Below, piece after piece: positions 57,114 through 64,000 of a stretch of DNA of 64,000 nucleotides. Within the stretch, counting starts at the first letter, position 1; every line of letters starts with the position of its first letter. Position numbers and translations under genes: made by a program. The stretch covers positions 967,501 through 1,031,500 of the forward strand of contig CALYLW010000128.1 in NCBI GenBank assembly GCA_944989445.1, read 5' to 3'. The stretch comes from Ampullaceana balthica. Taxonomy: Eukaryota; Mollusca; Gastropoda; Lymnaeidae. The notes under the pieces are model-generated. The model ran no database searches. It was not told the origin of the DNA and saw only the letters and a list, made by a program, of their open reading frames with translations.

Positions 57114-57250
57114 ATACTCATTCGAGTTTTTATTACTTGTCTGATTATTAGTACTACTTTGCTCTTTCCTCTTCCATCCTCTACTTTAGGGCTTCAACGT
57201 TGAATGATTTAACTATATGTTTTTACTCTTGTCAGTTTTAAGAATCTAGT
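57114..57250 (-). mobile_element. LINE 3' end, third copy (part 2)
   Basis: GATTATTAGTACTACTTTGC, then CTCTTTCCTCTTCCATCCTC, then ATGATTTAACTA and ACTCTTGTCAGTTT continue the LINE sequence seen at 20560-20660. The copy ends near 57250. Confidence 0.75.
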
Positions 57251-58250
57251 GTAAATAAATCGCTCTTAAGTCAAACTGCGATCCATCATCCCATTTAACA
57301 TTTAACAAATTATCTCTTTCTATAGCAAGATGTGTCATTGTATTTCATGAAACCATGAGAAAAATTACATGACGTCATGTGCAACTAAGTTACTTAATAA
57401 TAAACATAGAGACCCTTCAGCGACTTGTTTGGAGTACGAACAACGCGATACTGTGAATACACTGAAGGCTTATAATGTGATGAGTTCGATCGATTAGAGA
57501 AGAAGACATTTAGAGAAGTTTGTGAACAGTGAGAGAGAGAGTTTTATCACTTATCATGTGTCTTTTTAAGTAGATATTCTACCCACCACTTAGTATATTT
57601 CCTACGTGTTATAATATCTGATTTAGTCTTGTTAAATTTTCAGTGTCCTACGAAATTTACTCTCATCATTCTAAATGTCCTCTACCCACGATTTTTTGTT
57701 GTTCTCTCTACTGTCAATGCGGTAAATGTCCTACACCACATTCAGTGCTATTTCATCTGTTCCTATCATGTTCAATTTTCTACACCAATCGTTAGGTCCT
57801 ATTAGCCTTGCTCCCACCAGGGGGCCAACACAAACTGACATCACGTTTTTCTCTCCCTTGCAGGACACAACAGATCAATAGATATTTTCATTCCCCTTAT
57901 TGTAATATTCCCTGATTTAATCACACAAAAACTCTCTTGTCATACTGAGGTTTCCAGCCCCCCCCCCACCCCAGTAATTTTTCTTGCTGACTTTCTTTCT
58001 TCGGTGTTTCTTTTTTTTTCCTGTAATTTTTCCCCCAAATACAATGTTTCTTTTATCAGTATCACATCAAGCCGTATTATATACAAGCCTAATGTATTGC
58101 AGCGAATGCAAGACATGTACTAATAAAATAAAATAAAAAATATCATAGCAATATTAGACTAAACAAGACACATCTATTAAAATGAAAAATACATTTCTAT
58201 GAAACTAAACAAGACAAATCTATTAGAATGAAAAAGCTTAATAAATTTTA
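57251..58250. other. Unannotated spacer
   Basis: About 1 kb of AT-rich sequence with no recognised feature. Confidence 0.4.
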
Positions 58251-58254
58251 CGTT

Positions 58255-58445
58255 GAACAAGACACATGCATGGGCATAGCATAGAACAAGACACATAACA
58301 ATCACATTGAACAAGACACATGGTAATTACATTGAACAATACACATGGATATTACATTGAACAATACACATGGTCATTACATTGAACGAGACACATGGCT
58401 ATTACATTGAACAAAACACATGGCTGTTACATTGAACAAGACACA
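58255..58445 (+). repeat. 25-bp repeat
   Basis: About seven copies of ACATTGAACAAGACACATGG plus CTATT. Looser AACAAGACACATCTATTA relatives begin at 58160. Confidence 0.88.
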
Positions 58446-58814
58446 TCTTTTACACTCTAAAGGACGGTGTATTCCTCTAAAAGACACAATTGTCAGTTGG
58501 CAGGGGAGACGTTTTTCCAATCTCCAATATCACAGAGCTGGCCAAGCTGAACACGCCAATAGCCCATATCGACGACGGGCGACGGAGATCTTGATGGCTA
58601 GCCTCAGTTATGCCAGGTCAGGGGTGGTCACTTGAGATGGTGGGGCGGGGGGGTGGAGTGAGATGGGCTGGATGAGGGAGGAATATGGTAAGGAAGAGAT
58701 GTAATGAAGGTGAATTTGATGAAATGGAATCGGAGGTGGTATAGTGGATGTGGAGGTTATGTAATGGAGTTGGACATGCTTGTATGCATATGTTGTTATC
58801 GTTGTTGTGTAATA

Positions 58815-59070
58815 GGGTGATATACGAAGGTGATGTATATGGTTTTATGTAATGAAGGTGATATACGAAGGTGATGTATAAGGTTATTATGTAATGAAGA
58901 TGATATACGAATGTGATGTAATTGGATTTATGTAATGAGGGTGATATACGTAGGTGATGTAATTTGGGTTATGTAATGAAGGTGATATACGAAGGTGATG
59001 TAATTTGGGTTATGTAATGAAGGTGAAATACGAAGGTGATGTAATTGGGGTTAAGTAATGAAGGTGGTAG
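58815..59070 (+). repeat. 41-42-bp repeat
   Basis: About six copies of TATGTAATGAAGGTGATATA then CGAAGGTGATGTAATTGGGG. Confidence 0.9.
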
Positions 59071-59409
59071 TGAGGTTCCGGTCAGGTAGAGAGCTGGATG
59101 ACCCTAATGGCGTGTACAGTAACTAAACCCGATGTCCACAAAGAGACAGTACTGTACTAACAGCCCTAATTACTATTGATAAAAAAAAATTGGGACCTCA
59201 TCCCACGGGACTATTTGGCTGTTGTTGCATTAGTCCGCGCCAAGAAAGTAGTTCATTGTTCTCAAGTACCGTAGTCTCGTGTGTTTACCGTTGGCTGACC
59301 CCGAGAACTGGCGGATCATACTGATGAGTCAGCCACGTCAAGACCAGGGAGGTCTATGGACACTTGTAGTTAAAGAGTAGGATATTTAAATCAGCGATCA
59401 TATTTTGGT

Positions 59410-59478
59410 ACACTGACCGGCTGACTGGCTGACCGGCTGACTTGCTGACCGGCTGACCGGCTGACTTGCTGACCGGCA
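59410..59478 (+). repeat. 8-bp repeat (GCTGACCG)n
   Basis: About eight units of CTGACCGG / CTGACTTG / CTGACTGG. Confidence 0.9.
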
Positions 59479-59574
59479 CGCCTGGATTTCATTATTTGCT
59501 GTCAACTCCATCAAGTTTGTCTCTAAATATTTGTAAAATAAAATTGGGCATCGTTGTCTCTATCTTATTACAGT

Positions 59575-60002
59575 CATGCTCAGGTAGCGCACAGGTAATG
59601 CTCAGGTAGTGCTCAGGTAGGGCTCAGGTAGGGCTCAGTTAGTGCTCAGGTAGCGCACAGGTAATGCTCAGGTAGTGCTCAGGTAGTGCTCAGGTAGGGC
59701 TCAGTTAGTGCTCAGGTAGTGCTCAGGTAGGGCTCAGTTAGTGCTCAGGTAGTGCTCAGGTAGTGCTCAGGTAGTGTTCAGGTAGGGCTCAGGTAGTGCT
59801 CAGGTAGTGCTCAGGTAGTGCTCAGGTAGTGTTCAGGTAGGGCTCAGGTAGTGCTCAGGTAGTGCTCAGGTAGGGCTCAGGTAGTGCTCAGGTAGTGCTC
59901 AGGTAGGGCTCAGGTAGCGCTCAGGTAGTGTTCAGGTAGGGCTCAGTTAGTGCTCAGGTAGTGCTCAGGTAGTGTTCAGGTAGTGCTCAGGTAGTGCTCA
60001 GG
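59575..60002 (+). repeat. 11-bp minisatellite (CAGGTAGTGCT)n
   Basis: About 39 copies. Variants CAGGTAGGGCT, CAGTTAGTGCT and CAGGTAGCGCA occur in recurring blocks. Confidence 0.95.
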
Positions 60003-60183
60003 AGCCTAGTCATACTCTCATTGGGTTGGAACTTTTCTTTACACTAGAAATCGTGTCCAACTCTATGCTTAGATAGCAGCGCTGATATCGACCTGTTGCA
60101 TGACCTTGACCTGGTTAGGCGGAAACTGGAGTTTTTTTAAATGCGTAATAGCACGCCATTGTGAGGATTTGACCAGGGCGCTC

Positions 60184-61020
60184 TAAGTAAGATGAGAACA
60201 TTACTCTAAAGACCGGAACATTACTATAAAGACCGGAACATTACTCTAAAACCCGGAACATTACTATAAAGACCGGAATATAACTCTAAAGACATGAACA
60301 TTACTCTAAAAACCGGAACATTACTCTAAAAACCGGAACATTACTCTAAAAACCGGAACATTACTCTAAAAACCGAAACATTACTATAAAGACCGGAACA
60401 TTACTCTAAAACCCGGAACATTACTATAAAGACCGGAATATAACTCTAAAGACATGAACATTACTCTAAAAACCGGAACATTACTCTAAAAACCGGAACA
60501 TTACTCTAAAAAACCGGAACATTACTCTAAAAACCGAAACATTACTATAAAGACCGGAACATTACTCTAAAAACCGGAACATTACTATAAAGACCGGAAT
60601 ATAACTCTAAAGACATGAACATTACTCTAAAGACCGGAACTTTACTCTTAGGACCGGAACATTGCCCTAAAGACTGGAACGTATACTTGAAAGACCGGAA
60701 CATTACTTGAAAGACCGGAACACTACTATAAAGACCGGAACGTTACTTGAAAGACCGGAATATTACTTGAAAGACCGACTCAATACTTGAAAGACCGGAA
60801 AATTACTCTAAAGACCGGACCATTCTCTAAAAATCAAAACTTTACTCTTAAGATAATAAAATATTTAAAAAACCGTAACATTACTCGAAAGATCAGAACA
60901 TTACTTTAAAGATCAGAACATTACTTTAAAGATCAGAACATTACTTTAAAGATCAGAACATTACTTTAAAGATCAGAACATTACTTTAAAGATTAGAACA
61001 TTAGTCTAGTATGTGCAACA
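60184..61020 (+). repeat. 20-bp minisatellite
   Basis: About 40 copies of CCGGAACATTACTCTAAAGA, with AAAAACC, ATAAAGACC and GGAATATAAC variants in repeating blocks. A GATCAGAACATTACTTTAAA run ends the array. Confidence 0.94.
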
Positions 61021-61097
61021 TTACTTTGAACATGTGACCACAGAAAACTTTGTTAAAGTAAATAAATGTCAAAAATTGCTGTCAGATTTATTATTGT

Positions 61098-61490
61098 GAA
61101 ATATTCAAAACTGAAGATTGACACCATTCATTAAACCTTAAAAACTAGAGAAGAGAAGAAACAAGAGAAAAATAGTAATAGTACATTGGGCAGTAAAATT
61201 CTAACTTGGCAATAAAACACAAAGATTATCTTTATACAACCCTCAGATAGACATCCGGATAAAAACACTTATCCTCTTCCGTATGCCAGAATAAACTCAG
61301 ACAATTTTTCAATTTTCGCATCCGGAATTCGTGCGTGGAATGGGCTGCCTGATCAAAAAATGGAAAACCAAAAATCTCTCAACATTTAAAACTCGAATAA
61401 AAATGCAAGACGGACAAAAACCTTGAATAAGCGTAGGACGTAATAATCTTCTGTATTGCAGGAGCGTCAGTCACAGATAAAACAAAACGT
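61098..61490 (+). mobile_element. LINE 3' end, fourth copy
   Basis: Plus-strand copy of the RT C-terminal region and 3' end: ATACAACCCTCAGATAGACA, CCGGAATTCGTGCGTGGAAT, GGGCTGCCTGA and GCGTAGGACGTAATAATCTT, then a CACAGATAAAAC tail. It is 5'-truncated and lacks the 127-bp duplication. Confidence 0.85.
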
Positions 61491-61584
61491 AGATTGTAAT
61501 GGAGATTTTTTTTTCTTCTCTAATAGTTTCGTTTGACTTTTAAATTTGCTAAGTTCCAACCCGAGGTGTTGATAACTTCAATGC

Positions 61585-61985
61585 TATTTACCCGACAGTG
61601 ATGATAAGTTACATATTATTTACCCGACAGTGTTGATAAGTTCCATGTTATTTGCCTGGGAGTGTCGATAAGCTCCATGCTATGTCCACTGCAGTGTTGT
61701 TAATTTCCATGTTATTTGCACGGCAGTGTTTATAAACTCCATGTTATTTGCCCTTCAGTGTTTATAAATTTCATGCTATTTGCCCGGCTGTGCTAATAAC
61801 TTTTATGCTATTTTCCTGGCAGTGTTGATAAGCTCCATGTTATTTGCACAGCAGTGTTGATCAGTGCCATGCTATTGCCCGGCAGTGTTGATACGTACCA
61901 TGCTATTTGCCCGGCAGTGTTGATAAGTTCCAAGCTATTTGCCAGTCATTGTAGCTAGCTTCCGTGGTGTTTGCTCAGCAGTGAG
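61585..61985 (+). repeat. 32-bp degenerate repeat
   Basis: About 12 diverged copies of CCCGGCAGTGTTGATAAGCT then CCATGCTATTTG. An old array. Confidence 0.9.
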
Positions 61986-63240
61986 AAACTCTGACTTCAT
62001 TATAACTACAGTTCAATTAGCTTCTCGTCTTCAAAGTATGCGTCATGTTTAGAAAAAAAAAGAAAAGGGACTTTTTTTTACCCTCTCTGTAAATGTCATG
62101 GTAACCTTAATGTTATGGAGACATTGATTGAACTGTTGGATTAAATATATACAAGCAGACAAAGGGACACGCAGAAAAACAGACAAGCAGACTCGCAATC
62201 AGTTTTCATTCTGTCACATCAAATCTTTGTATTTCCTGTATTGAACATGCGAGTGGCTTCATTTGTTCCCCTGGGCCCAACCTTGTGTCATGAACTCTGA
62301 CCTTCGCCCTTTGAACTTGAAACTTCGCTTGATCTCTCGGTGACGGTGCAGCAAAGTTCACGTGATCTTGAAGTAATCCCTGATCTCAAATGAACTGAAA
62401 CTTAATACGCTGACCCGACTAAGATGGTAGTACAAATTTAAATGACACGTTGGTAAGCGTTGTTGACCACCGACCCTGGATTGACCTCTGGGGCTTAAAT
62501 CTTGAAACTTAACTTTAAATTTCTGGTCATCCACTCGTTTGTTAACTTAGACAAGATAAATTTTAAGAAAATAAACAAGTCGAACTCATTTTGTAAATTA
62601 TAAGTGCATCTAACAAAGATTTAAAATGTATTTTACAAAATTGCAAATTGGATTATTCAATTCATTTCTAGTACACTTAAAACTGTCAACATTAGATATG
62701 ATAGACCATCGTGCATTAAATTGACTTACACATTACATGCAGACGTTTACCTCACAATCACAATACTTCATTGGTTGTTTAGGTCAGTGACCGATACATC
62801 AAAGATATTGATTTTAAATTCGTTATGTTGTACACAACACCAAAACGTGCACAAGGACATGGTGAAAAGTGCGTACACGATGACATGTTGACACTCAGTA
62901 ATACGATGTTCACAATAAAATGTTACGAACAATGCAATAATTGTAACAATATCACAAGGTATAAAATACTTTTACATAGGCATTGATATAATCGGCATTC
63001 AAGCTTTATAACACAATCACAAAATGTACACGGAGTCCAACACAAAGGCGTATTTTGCACAATTACAAGATGTACGCGATAGCATCCTGTACACTGCGTA
63101 CACCATGTCATAAGTAAACAATGGCGTGATGAGCACACTGTATAAAAACAAAAGGCTGACGCACACAATTGCGCGGTGCGCACATATTTTTATTCGTTGC
63201 AAACCAGATCTTACAACCGGTAAAACATTTTGATTATCGG
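61986..63240. other. Unannotated, with a decayed TGTAC-rich stretch
   Basis: 61986-62800 shows nothing recognised. From about 62830 to 63180 short motifs (GTACACGATG, ATGTACACGG, GTACGCGATA) recur irregularly and may be the remains of a ~30-bp repeat. Confidence 0.4.
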
Positions 63241-63244
63241 GGGT

Positions 63245-63350
63245 GTAGGCAATGGTATTTGGGAAGCGGTACGCCCCTGGTGCTACAAATTCAACATTAA
63301 ACGGTGGCGTTTTGAACACTCTGGCTCTCAATAGTTACACCATTGCCTAC
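63245..63350. repeat. 106-bp inverted-repeat unit
   Basis: GTAGGCAATGGT (63245-63256) and ACCATTGCCTAC (63339-63350) are perfect 12-bp inverted repeats around ~80 bp. It could be a very small MITE or a hairpin. No target duplication recognised. Confidence 0.5.
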
Positions 63351-63356
63351 ATTGTA

Positions 63357-63820
63357 CATCCTCCATCACTTCAAGCTTGAACCTAAGTTTGGCTACTGCC
63401 TACACCGTCTAACACCACGCACACTGGTGGTTTACATCTTATTTTAACTTACACTCTTTCATGTAAGGTTAGCCATACTATTAATGGTTTGATAATTCAA
63501 TAAACAGATCCTGTTGGTCGCACTAACATGTAGGAGGTCAGCAAACACAGACGGGAAAGTGAAACCTAAATGTCCTGAAGGTTAACTTCTCTTCCAATAG
63601 GGACCATCTCCGAGCCTGGGCCAGTCCATCTCCGAGCCTGGGTCAGTCTATTTCCTGTCGATCATATTACCTTCCTGTTGGACGAGACCCCCCTCCCCCA
63701 AACATCCACCGCCACCCATTCCCCACCCCCAAGTGCGAGCTGTCCCATGGCTGTTTGCTGTCCGACCGATAAGTCCACCCTGGATGGTCTTCAGTTGTAT
63801 CAGCTCACAACTCTCTACAC
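63357..63820. other. Unannotated spacer
   Basis: A short duplication CCATCTCCGAGCCTGGG(C/T)C occurs at 63603-63645. Otherwise nothing is recognised. Confidence 0.45.
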
Positions 63821-63822
63821 CA

Positions 63823-64000
63823 CACTGTGGTCAAACCGCGGCCCGCGAGCCGCATGCGGATCTTCTGTGTTCACATTGCGGCTCGCGTAAAATTTGTGAC
63901 ATTAAAACTTTCAATTTGAAATTTATAATAATATTATGAATATCAACAATAATTGAAAGTTTGTTTGAAAAACTTTACGAAAAACAACGGGCTGAAAATC
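63823..64000 (+). mobile_element. hAT end running off the window
   Basis: CTGTGGTCAAACCGCGGCCC then GCGAGCCGCATGCGGATCTT resembles hAT ends of the GGCCCGCGAGCCGC type. The second end must lie beyond 64000 or is lost. Confidence 0.5.

Noticed and set aside
63017..63331. 104-codon minus-strand frame
   Set aside because: It runs through the decayed TGTAC-rich stretch and the small inverted repeat, and has no recognised motif.

Overview
The window looks like non-coding animal (eukaryotic) DNA. There are no operons and no long intact host gene. It holds non-LTR, Ty3/gypsy-type and hAT transposons, tRNA-derived SINE-like copies and a great deal of minisatellite DNA. The mix of hAT families with BED and Ac/ZMYM-like transposases, Jockey/CR1-like LINEs and very abundant minisatellites suggests a lophotrochozoan, perhaps a gastropod mollusc. 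That placement is inference with low confidence, because no diagnostic host gene is complete here.

Layout. 0-5.9 kb: a partial hAT end, two short hAT-type elements with 8-bp target duplications, and 12-, 26-, 24- and 51-bp minisatellites. 5.9-9.7 kb: a 28-bp satellite of about 125 units, split by a 283-bp hAT-type element. 11.0-13.9 kb: a hAT transposon with perfect 8-bp target duplications and a nearly complete but broken BED-type transposase. 14.7-19.0 kb: minisatellites around one candidate host coding exon (16501-16595). The splice donor of that exon has been amplified into a tandem array. 20.2-26.9 kb: a LINE reverse-transcriptase pseudogene split by a 3.9-kb gag-only LTR retrotransposon that carries a KH-like domain. 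The two LTRs are both 307 bp, the target duplication is GAACT, and the LINE frame rejoins exactly across the insertion. A second LINE 3' end lies head-to-head with it. 27.7-35.0 kb: 18-, 16-, 38-, 31-, 16-, 62- and 14-bp arrays. 35.5-39.05 kb: a 187-bp hAT-type element and a 3.3-kb hAT transposon with a decayed Ac/ZMYM1-like transposase, itself hit by two other elements. 39.3-44.5 kb: 40-, 22- and 28-bp arrays, a CA-rich tract and a complex ~230-bp repeat. 44.5-50.9 kb: a 34-bp satellite of about 187 units with higher-order repeats near 1.1 kb. 52-55.9 kb: two SINE-like copies, a TCTCA/TTTCA array and a tandem pair of ~510-bp elements. 56.2-64 kb: two more LINE 3' ends, one split by a TTAA-flanked element, several minisatellites, and a hAT end running off the window.

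By a hand sum, roughly 24 kb (over a third) is tandem repeat. Ten hAT ends or elements are visible, and six of them have recognisable 8-bp target duplications. The open frames that run through the arrays are by-products of periods divisible by three or of stop-free units, not genes. All counts and divergences given here were made by eye and are approximate.
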